Source: Kitasatospora acidiphila (lineage in GTDB: Bacteria; Actinomycetota; Actinomycetes; Streptomycetales; Streptomycetaceae). Taken from it: 64,000 nucleotides of DNA. A program made the position numbers and the translations under genes. The stretch is taken from positions 3,152,501 through 3,216,500 of the forward strand of contig NZ_VIGB01000003.1 of NCBI RefSeq assembly GCF_006636205.1. The letters are read 5' to 3'. The first letter of the stretch is position 1; each line of letters starts with the position of its first letter. A model generated the notes under the pieces. The model saw only the letters and a program-made list of their open reading frames with translations. It searched no databases and was not told the origin of the DNA. Shown here in pieces: positions 55,061 to 63,640 of the stretch.

Positions 55061-55074
55061 CCTGAATATTCAGG
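55061..55074. repeat. 14-bp palindrome at the 3' end of the small coiled-coil gene
   Basis: CCTGAATATTCAGG is a perfect, AT-centred palindrome spanning the stop codon of the 67-residue gene. It is unusual in such GC-rich DNA and may be a protein site or weak terminator. Confidence 0.55.
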
Positions 55075-55273
55075 TGAGTGCGGGCTCCCGCTGCCCAAGA
55101 TCGATGCTGTCGAGCAGGGAGTGCTCGGCAGCGACAGCGACGAGCGCGTTGTTCTCGGCCTGCATCCGAACGAGTTCGGCTTCCAGGTCCAGGACGCGCT
55201 GCTGCAGCCGCCGCATCTCGGAGAGCATTCGCGGGTCGGGGCCGCCGACGTACCCGAGAAGCGCCTTTGCCAT
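55070..55273 (-). CDS. Small coiled-coil protein
   Basis: A 67-residue protein, MAKALLGYVGGPDPRMLSEM at the start then a heptad-like helix rich in Leu, Glu and Arg (RLQQRVLDLEAELVRMQAEN) predicted to form a coiled coil. ATG 55273 with GGAGGACC nine bases upstream, a good translation signal. Function unknown. It precedes smc on the same strand with 276 bp between, so partnership with SMC is only a positional idea. Confidence 0.7.
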   Translation of the reverse strand: MAKALLGYVGGPDPRMLSEMRRLQQRVLDLEAELVRMQAENNALVAVAAEHSLLDSIDLGQREPALT

Positions 55274-55698
55274 GATGAATGGTCCTCCACGCTGAGTGAC
55301 CGAACCGGTACGGTACAGGTCGAGGGGAAGGGATGACGCACGCGCTGCACGACAAGGGCAGTGCCGGCTCGGCACCACAGGTCAGACACCGTGGTTATGC
55401 GGCCACAGGGCATGACCTTGCTCAAAATCGCCGTCACGTGCGCGGGCTTCCAGCGTCTCACCAAAGACCGTACGGGTCAACACGATCACCGCGCGCTACA
55501 ACGCCGCTGTCACCTGCATGGCGGTTGACTCACGCCATGGGCAGCGGCGAACACACCGCAGACTGCGGTGGATCACTGCACGATGCGGAGTCAACCACGG
55601 ACGGAGCGAAATGGCAACCGTCGAACAACACGGCTTGACACCGGCCCCAACACCGCATGACCGCCCGGTCGCCCGGCGGACCCGGTCGGCCGACTCGG
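55274..55698. other. Gene-free region with structured element
   Basis: About 425 bp of comparatively AT-rich sequence between the small coiled-coil gene and acylphosphatase, with no convincing gene on either strand. It holds nested inverted repeats at 55523-55596 (listed apart) and the near-repeat GTACGGTAC at 55304-55314. Confidence 0.5.
55523..55596. ncRNA. Nested inverted repeats, possible structured RNA
   Basis: Outer arms GGTTGACTC (55523-55531) and GAGTCAACC (55588-55596) pair perfectly around an inner hairpin CACCGCAG-A-CTGCGGTG (55554-55570). Together they make a long-range stem with an internal stem-loop, or a cruciform. No promoter is certain; TTGACT (55525-55530) lies inside the outer arm. 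It could be a small RNA, a terminator complex or a protein site. Confidence 0.35.
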
Positions 55699-55980
55699 TC
55701 AGCGGATCGCGAAGCCGTCGTAGCCGGGCCGCAGCTCGCCCCAGATCTCGGTCACCCCGGTGACCCGTCCGGGGGTACCGGGGCCGCGCAGCAGCTCCAG
55801 CAGCCGCTCGCAGTCCGCCCGGGTGCCTTGGGCGACCACCTGGACCCGCCCGTCCGAGAGGTTGGAGGTGTAGCCGGTGAGGCCGCCGATCTCCAGCGCG
55901 CGGGCCCTGGTCCACCAGCGGAAGCCGACCTCCTGGACCCTGCCGCGCACCCAGGCGGTGGCTCGGACGTGCTCGTGCAT
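55699..55980 (-). CDS. Acylphosphatase
   Basis: A 93-residue enzyme that hydrolyses acyl phosphates. The active-site Arg loop [15 protein letters not shown] and the catalytic Asn in [14 protein letters not shown] are present, with Glu replacing the more usual Gly in VQGVGF. Normal length. The ATG lacks a ribosome site. A large hairpin lies upstream, after the TPM gene. Confidence 0.92.
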   Translation of the reverse strand: MHEHVRATAWVRGRVQEVGFRWWTRARALEIGGLTGYTSNLSDGRVQVVAQGTRADCERLLELLRGPGTPGRVTGVTEIWGELRPGYDGFAIR

Positions 55981-55989
55981 CCGTCGATT

Positions 55990-56039
55990 ATGCCCGTGGC
56001 CCGCCCGCTCAGGAGGAGGAGCGGACGGGCCACGGGCAT
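55990..56039 (-). terminator. Long hairpin after the TPM-domain gene
   Basis: Arms of 21 nt (55990-56010 and 56019-56039) pair with one mismatch over an 8-nt loop, 17 bases past the stop at 56056. It should end that transcript. Confidence 0.7.
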
Positions 56040-56055
56040 CGGCCGGGTGGCGGGC

Positions 56056-57450
56056 CTACCAGTCACCACCGCCACCGAAGTCGGAGCCGCCGCCGAAGTC
56101 CCCGCCCCCGAAGTCGGAGCCGCCGCCGAAGTCGGAGCTGTTGAAGCCGCCGAAGTCGTTGCTGTTGAAGTCGCCGCCGGAGAAGTCGCCGCCCTCGTAG
56201 CGCTCGTGACCGCCGTCGAAGCCGCCGTCGAACCCGCCGTCGCCGTAGCCGTAGGCCGGCGGGCCCGAGAAGACCGAGCCCAGCATGGTGCCGACCAGCA
56301 GACCGGGCAGCAGACCGGAGCCGTAGCCGCCGAAGTAGCCGCCCGCCCACGGGCCGTAGACCGGGCCGGCGTTCCAGTACGGCTGCGGACCCTGGTCGGT
56401 CTGCACGGTGCGGATCGCCGGGTCCAGGCCGCTGGCCAGCCGCATCGCGTCGTCGGCGCAGACCGGCACCTGGCGCGGCGCGCCGCCGGCCGGCGACCAC
56501 ATCGCGTCCTGCATCGAGGGGCCGTGCCGCGGGTCGAAGAAGCACGGCGGACGGCGCTCGGGCAGCGCCCGGCCCTCGCGGCGGGCCGCCAGGGTGGCCA
56601 GCGAGAACCGGCCGTCCTCCAGCGCGGTGGTGACCGCGGTGACGTCCTCGGGCCGGGTGGCCGCGTCCATCAGCTTCTTGGCGCTCTCGTAGGAGTCCAG
56701 CGCGCGGGTGTAGTCGGCGCGCTGGGCGTCGTCGGCGCTCGGCGAGCCGGGGTTGAAGTCCAGCCGCTCCAGCTCCTCTCCGAAGGCGGTGATGTCCTCG
56801 TCCACCACGGTGCGCAGCGCCCGCAGCTCGTTGGCCTGCTTCTCGGCCTTGCGCTTGCGGGAGCGGCGGACCAGCAGGAAGGCGCCGACGCCGACCAGGG
56901 CGAGCAGCACCAGCGGCACCACGATCATCGCGGCGCTGAACTTGGACGAACCGGGCGCGTGGCCGGAGACCTTCGGCGCGGCGTTGGTGACGAAATCGGT
57001 CAGTGTGCCGTTGATGTCACCGTGGTGCGAGTCATAGGCGGCCTGAGCGTAGTTCCGCGCGGTCTGGCCGTTCAGCGCGCTCGAGTCGGCCCGCACGCCG
57101 AACTGGTCGCCGCGCCAGACGGCGTAGACACCGGTGATGCCCGCCTTGGTGCGCAGGTCCTGGAAGACGCTCTTCGCCGGGTACTGCGAGCTGTCCGGGA
57201 CGACGGCCACCATGATCGGCTTGTCGGCGTCCTTGATCTTCTTGGTCAGGGCGTCGGCCTGGGCCTGGGAGAACCGGCCGGTCATGGCCGGGTCGACGTA
57301 GACCTTGCCTTGCTTGAGGGAGGCGGCGGCGTCGTCCAGCCCGCCGGACGCCATGGCGGTGCCGGGCAGGAGCAGGAGCAGCAGCCCGACCAGGACGGCC
57401 AGGACTGCCGCCGGGCCGCCCGCCCGGGAGCGGCGAAGAACGATTCTCAT
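56056..57450 (-). CDS. TPM-domain membrane protein with glycine-rich tail
   Basis: A 464-residue protein: signal peptide or anchor at 1-35 (VLAVLVGLLLLLLPGTAMA), an extracytoplasmic TPM-type region (about 50-165), a membrane segment (AAMIVVPLVLLALVGVGAFL), then a cytoplasmic region with coiled-coil character. The last 70 residues are Gly/Asp/Phe repeats (SDFGGGSDFGGGDFGGG). Similar YgcG-type proteins exist widely; role unclear. ATG 57450 has no ribosome site but TAGCGT lies eight bases before it. Confidence 0.78.
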   Translation of the reverse strand: MRIVLRRSRAGGPAAVLAVLVGLLLLLLPGTAMASGGLDDAAASLKQGKVYVDPAMTGRFSQAQADALTKKIKDADKPIMVAVVPDSSQYPAKSVFQDLRTKAGITGVYAVWRGDQFGVRADSSALNGQTARNYAQAAYDSHHGDINGTLTDFVTNAAPKVSGHAPGSSKFSAAMIVVPLVLLALVGVGAFLLVRRSRKRKAEKQANELRALRTVVDEDITAFGEELERLDFNPGSPSADDAQRADYTRALDSYESAKKLMDAATRPEDVTAVTTALEDGRFSLATLAARREGRALPERRPPCFFDPRHGPSMQDAMWSPAGGAPRQVPVCADDAMRLASGLDPAIRTVQTDQGPQPYWNAGPVYGPWAGGYFGGYGSGLLPGLLVGTMLGSVFSGPPAYGYGDGGFDGGFDGGHERYEGGDFSGGDFNSNDFGGFNSSDFGGGSDFGGGDFGGGSDFGGGGDW

Positions 57451-57861
57451 ACTTCAGACGCTACCGGGCCGTTCACCGGACCGATCAGGAGCACCCGGTT
57501 CCGGACCCCCGGCCGCCAACCCGCCGGGCCCGCCAACTCCGCGCTCCGGCAAGGTGTTTGCGATGTCCGCCAAGGAACTCTCAAAACCGGGTCAAGAGTC
57601 TTTCTCTTACGCAATAGTTACGTTCGCCACTCGGCGGACCGCCCAAGGGACGAGGTCGGGAATCATGGCAGGGCAACGGGCTTCCTCGGTCACCGGTGAC
57701 GCAGCAGCGCCCCCACCCGCGGCCGGAGCCGGGGGCGGGCCGCGCTGCCCGGTCCGCGCCGGACCGCGGACGGGCCGGGCGCCGGGCGGATCGGAGCCCG
57801 GGCCCTGGCGCGCGCCAGGTACCGCGCCCACTGCCGGGCCCGGCGGCTGACCTCCGGGCAG

Positions 57862-58251
57862 GTGCTGACCGTCTCACTGGGCCTGCCGGTGGTCGGGGCG
57901 CTCGCCGACGAGCTGCGCGGCTCCGCGCCGGCCGGCGTCTTCGGGGTGCTCACCGTGGCCGGCGCCGCGGCCGGGGCCTGGCTGGCGACCCGGGCCGGCT
58001 GGTGGTGGGTGGTCAGCGCGATCGCGCCGGTGGTGCTGGCGACCACGGCCGGCGTCGAACTGCTGGCCCAGGGTGAGCGCTACGGCGATGCCAAGGCCCT
58101 GGCCGCCGGGGCCGCCAGGTGGGCCGTGCAGGGGTTCCCGGTGATGATCACGGCGATGGCGGCGGCCGGGGCCGCGATCGGGCTGCGGGTGCTGTGCGAA
58201 CGCCGCAGCCGCCCCAGGCGTGTTCTCGGGGCCGACGGCGACAGGGCATAG
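57862..58251 (+). CDS. DUF6542-like membrane protein, N-terminus uncertain
   Basis: A protein of at least 129 residues with about four membrane segments (for example VFGVLTVAGAAAGAWLA and VVSAIAPVVLATTAGVELLA), resembling DUF6542 proteins of streptomycetes. The GTG at 57862 begins right at the first segment. The same frame is open upstream to about 57690 and reads an Arg/Ala-rich basic region typical of the N-terminus, but has no start codon. The ATG at 57665 in another frame would join it if one base were added in the C or G runs near 57707-57735. So a frameshift is likely. Confidence 0.5.
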   Translation: MLTVSLGLPVVGALADELRGSAPAGVFGVLTVAGAAAGAWLATRAGWWWVVSAIAPVVLATTAGVELLAQGERYGDAKALAAGAARWAVQGFPVMITAMAAAGAAIGLRVLCERRSRPRRVLGADGDRA

Positions 58252-58281
58252 TGGGGATCACACCCCCCATCAGGAGTACTT

Positions 58282-59193
58282 GTGATCATCGGCTTGGTGA
58301 CCGCGATCGCGGCCTCCACCTGCTACGGACTCGGCTCGGTACTGCAGGCCGTCGGCTCCCGCCGCTCGGCCCGCCAGGAGGCCGCCGAGCAGCCCGACCG
58401 GCAGCGCACCGAGCACGGCGGTCCGAGCCTCAACTCCACCGCCAAGGCCGTGGTCACCTGGGAGTTCCTGCTCGGCACGGTGCTGGACTTCGTCGGGTTC
58501 GCGCTCGCGGCGCTCGCCTCCCGGCTGCTGCCGCTCTTCCTCTCCCAGACCGTGATCAGCGCCAACCTGGTGATCACCGCGCTGGCCAGCGTCAAGATGC
58601 TCGGCCTGCGGCTGCGCCGGCCGGAGTGGGCGGCGATCGGCACGGTCTGCGGCGCCCTGGTGCTGCTGGCCATCGCCGCCGGCCCCGAGGGCCACACCCA
58701 CACCCCGGTCGGCAGCCACTGGCTGCTGCTGCTGATCTCGGTGCTGCTGATCTCCGGCGGCACCCTGCTGGTGCGCCGCCTGGGTGCGAGCGGCGCAGTG
58801 GTGGCCGGGCTGGTCTCCGGCCTGCTCTTCGGGGCGCTCGGCATCGGGGTGCGGGTGCTCGGCGGCATCAACCCGTTCGACCTCGGCACGCTGCTCAGCG
58901 ACCCGGCACTGTACGCGATCATGGTCGGCGGCCTGGGCGGGATGTACCTGCACACGGTGGCGCTGCAGGTCGGCTCGGTGAACGGCGCGACCGCCGCCCT
59001 GGTGGTGGGCGAGACCGTGGTGCCCGGCGTGGTCGGGGTGGTCTGGCTGGGCGACGCGACCCGGGCCGGCCTGACCTGGCTTGGCCTGCTCGGCTTCGTG
59101 CTCGCGGTGGTCGGCGCGGTCGCGGTGGCCCACTACGGCGAGGGCGAGGGCGCGCTGCACCCGGAGGCCAGGGAGCCCGAACCCGCGCGCTGA
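58282..59193 (+). CDS. DMT-superfamily membrane protein
   Basis: A 303-residue protein with roughly nine membrane segments (VTAIAASTCYGLGSVLQA, TVISANLVITALASVKML, LLLLISVLLISGGTLLV) in the pattern of drug/metabolite transporters. The glycine-rich sixth to eighth segments (AIMVGGLGGMYLHTVAL) fit an exporter. Substrate unknown. GTG after CAGGAG. It converges with mutM, with seven bases between stops. Confidence 0.82.
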   Translation: MIIGLVTAIAASTCYGLGSVLQAVGSRRSARQEAAEQPDRQRTEHGGPSLNSTAKAVVTWEFLLGTVLDFVGFALAALASRLLPLFLSQTVISANLVITALASVKMLGLRLRRPEWAAIGTVCGALVLLAIAAGPEGHTHTPVGSHWLLLLISVLLISGGTLLVRRLGASGAVVAGLVSGLLFGALGIGVRVLGGINPFDLGTLLSDPALYAIMVGGLGGMYLHTVALQVGSVNGATAALVVGETVVPGVVGVVWLGDATRAGLTWLGLLGFVLAVVGAVAVAHYGEGEGALHPEAREPEPAR

Positions 59194-59200
59194 CGGTGCG

Positions 59201-60073
59201 TCAGGAGGTGCGCTGGCGCGGCAGGCGCTGGCAGCGCGGGCAGAAGTAGCTGGAGCGGTTCATCCAGGCCGCCCGGCGGATCGGGGTGCCGCAGCGGTAG
59301 CAGGGCTCGCCCTCGCGCCCGTAGGCGTCCAGCGAGCGGGAGAAGTAGCCGCTCTCGCCGTTGACGTTGACATAGAGGCTGTCGAAGCTGGTGCCGCCGA
59401 CGGCCAGCGCGGCCGCCATCACGTCCCGGGCGTTGGCCAGCAGGGTGGCCGCCAGCGGACGGGTCAGGGTCTCGGTGGGGCGGTCGTAGTGCAGCTTGGA
59501 GCGCCACAGCGCCTCGTCGGCGTAGATGTTGCCGACGCCGCTGATCAGCGACTGGTCGAGCAGCGCCCGCTTCACGGTGCTGCGCTTGGCGCGCAGGGCG
59601 GTGAAGAACGCGGCGTCGTCGAAGAGCGGGTCCAGCGGGTCGCGGGCGATGTGCGCGAGCGCGGCGGGCAGGCCCTGCGCGTCGGTCTCGTCGACGGCCA
59701 GGTGCCCGAAGGTGCGCTGGTCCACGAAGCGCAGCTCACGGCCGCCGTCGGTGAACCGCAGCCGGACCCGCAGATGGGTCTCGTCGGGGACGGCCGGGTC
59801 CTGCACCAGCAGCTGGCCGCTCATCCCGAGGTGCCCGAGCAGCGCGCTGTGACAATCCCCTCCGGCTTCGTCGACCGGCAGCCACAGGTACTTGCCGCGC
59901 CGCTGGGCCGGGCCCAGGGTGCGGCCGGTCAGCCGGGCGGCGAACTCCGGACCGCCGCCGGTCTGCCGGCGCACCGCGCGCGGGTGGCAGATCTCGACCT
60001 CGGCCACGGTGCGGCCACAGACCCAGCTGTCCAGGCCGCGCCGGACCACCTCGACCTCGGGGAGTTCGGGCAT
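59201..60073 (-). CDS. mutM: Formamidopyrimidine-DNA glycosylase
   Basis: A 290-residue base-excision enzyme removing 8-oxoguanine. Catalytic Pro2-Glu3 ([14 protein letters not shown]), Lys about 60 (RRGKYLWL), the H2TH region ([18 protein letters not shown]) and a C-terminal zinc finger (CYRCGTP and FCPRCQ). All are intact. It follows rnc by 16 bp in the same operon. Confidence 0.96.
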   Translation of the reverse strand: MPELPEVEVVRRGLDSWVCGRTVAEVEICHPRAVRRQTGGGPEFAARLTGRTLGPAQRRGKYLWLPVDEAGGDCHSALLGHLGMSGQLLVQDPAVPDETHLRVRLRFTDGGRELRFVDQRTFGHLAVDETDAQGLPAALAHIARDPLDPLFDDAAFFTALRAKRSTVKRALLDQSLISGVGNIYADEALWRSKLHYDRPTETLTRPLAATLLANARDVMAAALAVGGTSFDSLYVNVNGESGYFSRSLDAYGREGEPCYRCGTPIRRAAWMNRSSYFCPRCQRLPRQRTS

Positions 60074-60089
60074 GGCCGGCTCACCGCCC

Positions 60090-60863
60090 TCAGGCGGCGG
60101 GGGTGGACGGGTCGCCGTACTTGGCCTTGATGGCCCGCCAGGCGCTCTCCGCGGCCTTCTGCTCGGCCTCCTTCTTGGAGCGGCCGGTGCCGCTGCCGAA
60201 GGCCTCGCCGGCCACTCGGGCCGCGGCGTTGAAGGTCTTCTCGTGGTCCGGACCGGACTCCTCGACCACGTACTCCGGCACGCCGATGCCCACCTGGGCG
60301 GTCAGCTCCTGCAGGCTGGTCTTCCAGTCCAGGCCGGCGCCCAGCTGCGAGGACTCCGCGATCAGCGGGTCGAACAGCCGGTGCACGAACTCGGTGGCGG
60401 CGTCCAGACCCTGGTCCAGGTAGACGGCGCCGATGATCGCTTCGACGGTGTCCGCGAGGATCGAGGACTTGTCACGTCCGCCGGTGCCCTCCTCGCCCTT
60501 GCCGAGCCGGATGAACGCGCCGAGGTCCAGGCCTCGGCCGACCTCGGCCAGCGCGCGCGAATTGACCACTGCGGCGCGCAACTTGGCGAGTGTGCCCTCC
60601 GGGACATCCGGGTGGATGCGGTAGAGGGTGTCGGTCACCACCAGGCCCAGTACCGAGTCGCCCAGGAACTCCAGGCGCTCATTGGTGGGCAGACCGCCGT
60701 TCTCGTAGGCGAACGAGCGGTGTGTCAGGGCACGTACCAGAAGGGCGCGCTCAAGTGTGTACCCGAGGCGCCCTTCCAGGACGTCGTATGCCGTCGAAGC
60801 CGGCCCGCTGCCCTTAGCCCCGTTGCCGGGAGACGACTTGCGGGAGGAGTGAGCGTCCGACAT
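60090..60863 (-). CDS. rnc: Ribonuclease III
   Basis: A 257-residue RNase III (AbsB in S. coelicolor, which affects antibiotic production). The signature [18 protein letters not shown] and second acidic site ([15 protein letters not shown]) are intact, with a double-stranded RNA-binding domain at the end. I start at ATG 60863; a GTG four codons upstream is possible. It follows rpmF by 20 bp. Confidence 0.96.
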   Translation of the reverse strand: MSDAHSSRKSSPGNGAKGSGPASTAYDVLEGRLGYTLERALLVRALTHRSFAYENGGLPTNERLEFLGDSVLGLVVTDTLYRIHPDVPEGTLAKLRAAVVNSRALAEVGRGLDLGAFIRLGKGEEGTGGRDKSSILADTVEAIIGAVYLDQGLDAATEFVHRLFDPLIAESSQLGAGLDWKTSLQELTAQVGIGVPEYVVEESGPDHEKTFNAAARVAGEAFGSGTGRSKKEAEQKAAESAWRAIKAKYGDPSTPAA

Positions 60864-60883
60864 CGATCGATGCACCCCGCCGA

Positions 60884-61057
60884 TCAGACCGAGAGGACCT
60901 GGCGACGGTTGTACGTGCCGCAGCTCGGGCACGCGATGTGCGCAAGCTTCGGCTCGTGGCAGCGGTCGCACGCGACGAGCGCGGGGACGGCAGCCTTCCA
61001 GTTGCTACGGCGGTGGCGCGTGTTGCTGCGCGACATCTTCCGCTTCGGAACAGCCAC
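60884..61057 (-). CDS. rpmF: 50S ribosomal protein L32
   Basis: A 57-residue L32 beginning [20 protein letters not shown] (GTG start, AGGAGA upstream). It keeps the zinc cysteines, CDRC and CPSC. It lies two bases after the DUF177 gene stop, the usual yceD-rpmF order, and ends with VLSV. Confidence 0.96.
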   Translation of the reverse strand: MAVPKRKMSRSNTRHRRSNWKAAVPALVACDRCHEPKLAHIACPSCGTYNRRQVLSV

Positions 61058-61059
61058 GG

Positions 61060-61692
61060 CTACTTCTCCTGGTTCTCGGCGAGACCCTCACGGGTGTCGC
61101 TGTTCTCGTCACCCTCGTCGCCGTGGCCGGCGGAGAGTCCCTGCAGAGCCGCCCACCGGGGGTCGACGGCATCGTGGTGGTGGTCCGGGTCCTCGTTGAG
61201 CAGCGCCCCGCAAACGGAGCACAGGCCCAGGCAGTCTTCCCGGCACACCGGCTGCAGCGGCAGTGCGAGCACCACCGCGTCACGCAGCACCGGTTGCAGG
61301 TCGAAGAAATCGCCCTCCAACCGGTAAGTCTCATCCTCGTCCTCGTCGGACTCGTCGTCCTTGGAGGCCGCCCGGCCGCGCTCGTCGGTCTCCGGGTAGT
61401 AGTACAGCTCCTGGAACTCGACGTCGAGTTCGTCCTCGACCGGCTCCAGGCAGCGCACGCACTCGCCCGTCACATCGGCCTCGGCGGTGCCCGTGACGAG
61501 CACTCCCTCGACCACCGACTCCAGCCGCAGGTCCAGCGCGATCTCGCTGCCGACCGGAACGCCGATCACGTCCTCGATGCCGAAGCCCTCGGGCGCCGGA
61601 AGGGTGCGGGACACCTGGCGCATCGAGCCGGGGCGACGGCCGAGCTCATGCGTGTCGAACACGAGCGGGTCGCGATGGTCGAGGCGGTTCAC
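61060..61692 (-). CDS. DUF177 (YceD-like) protein
   Basis: A 210-residue protein of the DUF177 family that is linked with L32 and 23S rRNA handling. Central [20 protein letters not shown], acidic stretch [10 protein letters not shown], and [20 protein letters not shown] with paired cysteines. GTG start after AGGAA. First gene of DUF177-rpmF-rnc-mutM, likely driven by the promoter at 61817-61845. Confidence 0.9.
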   Translation of the reverse strand: MNRLDHRDPLVFDTHELGRRPGSMRQVSRTLPAPEGFGIEDVIGVPVGSEIALDLRLESVVEGVLVTGTAEADVTGECVRCLEPVEDELDVEFQELYYYPETDERGRAASKDDESDEDEDETYRLEGDFFDLQPVLRDAVVLALPLQPVCREDCLGLCSVCGALLNEDPDHHHDAVDPRWAALQGLSAGHGDEGDENSDTREGLAENQEK

Positions 61693-61816
61693 GGTTCCTG
61701 ACTTCCTGGCGGCGGGCGCATCCCTGCGGCGCGCGGTGGGGGCGGTGTGGTCCGGGTCACGCACGAGGGGTGCGCGGGCAGCCGAACGGTCCGGCAATCA
61801 AAGGGCCGGAGTGGTC

Positions 61817-61845
61817 AGCGTACCCGAGGTCGGGCCCAGGCCCAA
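61817..61845 (-). promoter_or_regulatory. Candidate promoter of DUF177-rpmF-rnc-mutM
   Basis: TTGGGC (61840-61845) and TACGCT (61817-61822) on the minus strand, 17 nt apart, fit a housekeeping sigma factor. It lies about 125 bases before the DUF177 start. Confidence 0.45.
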
Positions 61846-61870
61846 CTTCGCACCCCTGGACGCCATCGGC

Positions 61871-63018
61871 TCAGCGGCCGCCGAGCTCGCGCAGCCTGGT
61901 CATGTCGATCATGCTGGTGTCGAAGAAGCTGGTCTCGTCCAGGGCCGGCTGCTGGGCGGCGCCCTGCTGGTAGCCCTGGTACTGCTGCGGCTGGTAGCCG
62001 GGCTGCGGGGGACCTGGTAGCCGCCGGCCGGCTCCGGGTAGCCGGCGCCGTAGCCGGCCGCGTACGGGTCGGCGTGCTCGGGCTGCTGGTAGCCGTACTG
62101 GCCGTGGCCGTAGGCCGCCGCGGCGGGGTCGTAGGCGCCGCCGTACGGATCCTGGTACTCCCCGCCCGGGTAGCCGGCCACGGCCGGCTGCTGGGCCGGA
62201 TAGCCGCCCTGCTCGGCGCTCTGCGGCCACCCGCCCTCGGTGGCGCCCTGCTGCCCCGGCCAGGCCGCGGCGGCCGGCGGCTGCTCCGGCTCGCGGTACC
62301 AGGGCCGCTCCTCTTCGCCGTCCCCGGCGAAGCCGGCGGCCACCGCCTCGGCCCGGTCCTTCTGCTCCTGCGCCTCGTCGGCGAGGGCGAGGTAGGCGGC
62401 GAGCTCGTCGATCGGCTTCTTGCCGAGCAGCTTGTCGCGGCCCCGGCCGACCGCCTCCAGGGTGCCGCTGAGCACCGTCTGCAGGGTGGCCAGCTTGGCG
62501 TCGACGTACTCGTCGACCTCCGGGCTGGGGCTGGTGTGCGGCTGGAACTCCTCGCCGTCCTCGGCCTCGTAGCCGCCCGCGCCGCGCAGCTTGTCGCGGC
62601 CGCGGCCGACCGCGCCGAGCGTCTTGGTGAGCACCACCTCGAAGTTGGCCAGCTTCGAGTCGACGTAGTCGTCGGCCTCCTGGCGCTTGACCGCGACCTC
62701 CTCGCGGGCCTCGGCCAGGATCGTGTCGGCCTCGGCCTGGGCCCGGCGGACCACCTCGGTGTCGGAGATCAGCGAGCCGCGCTCGGCGTGCGCGCCCTGG
62801 ATGATCCGCTCGGCCTCCCCGCGGGCGTCGGCCACCATCTGCTCGTGGTCCGCCATCACGGACTGCGCCTGCGCGAGCTCGGCGGGCAGCCCCTCGCGCA
62901 GCTCGCGCAGCAGTGCGACCAGCTCGGCCCGGTTCACCACACAGGACGCCGACATGGGCATCGACCTGGCGCTCTCGACCACGCCGATGATCTCGTCGAC
63001 TCTGTTCTGCACGTCCAC
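61871..63018 (-). pseudogene. DivIVA-like coiled-coil protein, frameshifted near its C-terminus
   Basis: A protein of about 382 residues once repaired, of the kind labelled cell division initiation protein in streptomycetes (SCO5569-like by position). Two related blocks (DYVDSKLANFEVVLTKTLGA and EYVDAKLATLQTVLSGTLEA, each followed by VGRGRDKL) sit in a long coiled coil; the tail is rich in Gly, Tyr, Gln and Pro. The frame breaks in five G at 62008-62012; one added base leads to the conserved end SFFDTSMIDMTRLRELGGR. GTG start. It is distinct from DivIVA proper. Confidence 0.75.
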
Positions 63019-63046
63019 GGGGCTTCCGTCTTTCCGTGAGTACCGC

Positions 63047-63085
63047 GGGGCGGGGATACCGACTGTACGTCAGAATCCCCGCCCC
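63047..63085 (-). terminator. coaD terminator
   Basis: GGGGCGGGGAT and its complement (63047-63057, 63075-63085) pair over a 17-nt loop starting five bases past the coaD stop. Confidence 0.65.
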
Positions 63086-63089
63086 CTCC

Positions 63090-63581
63090 TCACTGCGCGG
63101 CGGCCCGCTCGGCGATGCGGTCCACCAGGCGGCGGTGCACCGTGGGGGGGATCAGGTGCGAGACGTCCCGCCCGTAGCCGGCGACCTCCTTGACCAGGGT
63201 CGACGAGAGGAAGCTGTAGGTCGGCGAGGTGGGCATGAACAGGGTGTCCACGCCGGTCAGGCCGCGGTTCATCTGCGCCATCTGCAGCTCGAAGTCGAAG
63301 TCGCTGACCGCGCGCAGGCCCCTGACGATGGCGGGGATGTCGCGCTCCAGGCAGAAGTCCACCAGCAGGCCCTGGTGCGACTCGGCCTTGACGTTGCCGT
63401 ACGCCGCGCAGGTCTCCTCGATCATCTCGATCCGCTCCTCGACGCTGAACAGCCCCCGCTTGTTCGGGTTGATCAGCACCGCGACGTACACCTCGTCGTA
63501 GAGCTTGGAGGCCCGTTCGATGATGTCGAGGTGCCCGTTGGTGATCGGGTCGAAGGACCCCGGACAGACGGCGCGGCGCAT
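63090..63581 (-). CDS. coaD: Phosphopantetheine adenylyltransferase
   Basis: A 163-residue enzyme of CoA synthesis. The nucleotidyltransferase motif TNGH (DPITNGHLDIIERA) and the substrate loop (RGLRAVSDFDFELQMA, SPTYSFLSST) are intact. ATG with AGGGA upstream. It follows rsmD on the same strand, the usual rsmD-coaD pair. Confidence 0.96.
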   Translation of the reverse strand: MRRAVCPGSFDPITNGHLDIIERASKLYDEVYVAVLINPNKRGLFSVEERIEMIEETCAAYGNVKAESHQGLLVDFCLERDIPAIVRGLRAVSDFDFELQMAQMNRGLTGVDTLFMPTSPTYSFLSSTLVKEVAGYGRDVSHLIPPTVHRRLVDRIAERAAAQ

Positions 63582-63640
63582 TTCGGTGGTGTCCCTTTCG
63601 GCAGGTCGCTGGTCGCTGCGGAGCTCGGCGGGGGCGGGCC

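Noticed and set aside
60884..61057. tRNA or small RNA in the rnc upstream gap
   Set aside because: The segment encodes complete ribosomal protein L32 with zinc cysteines.
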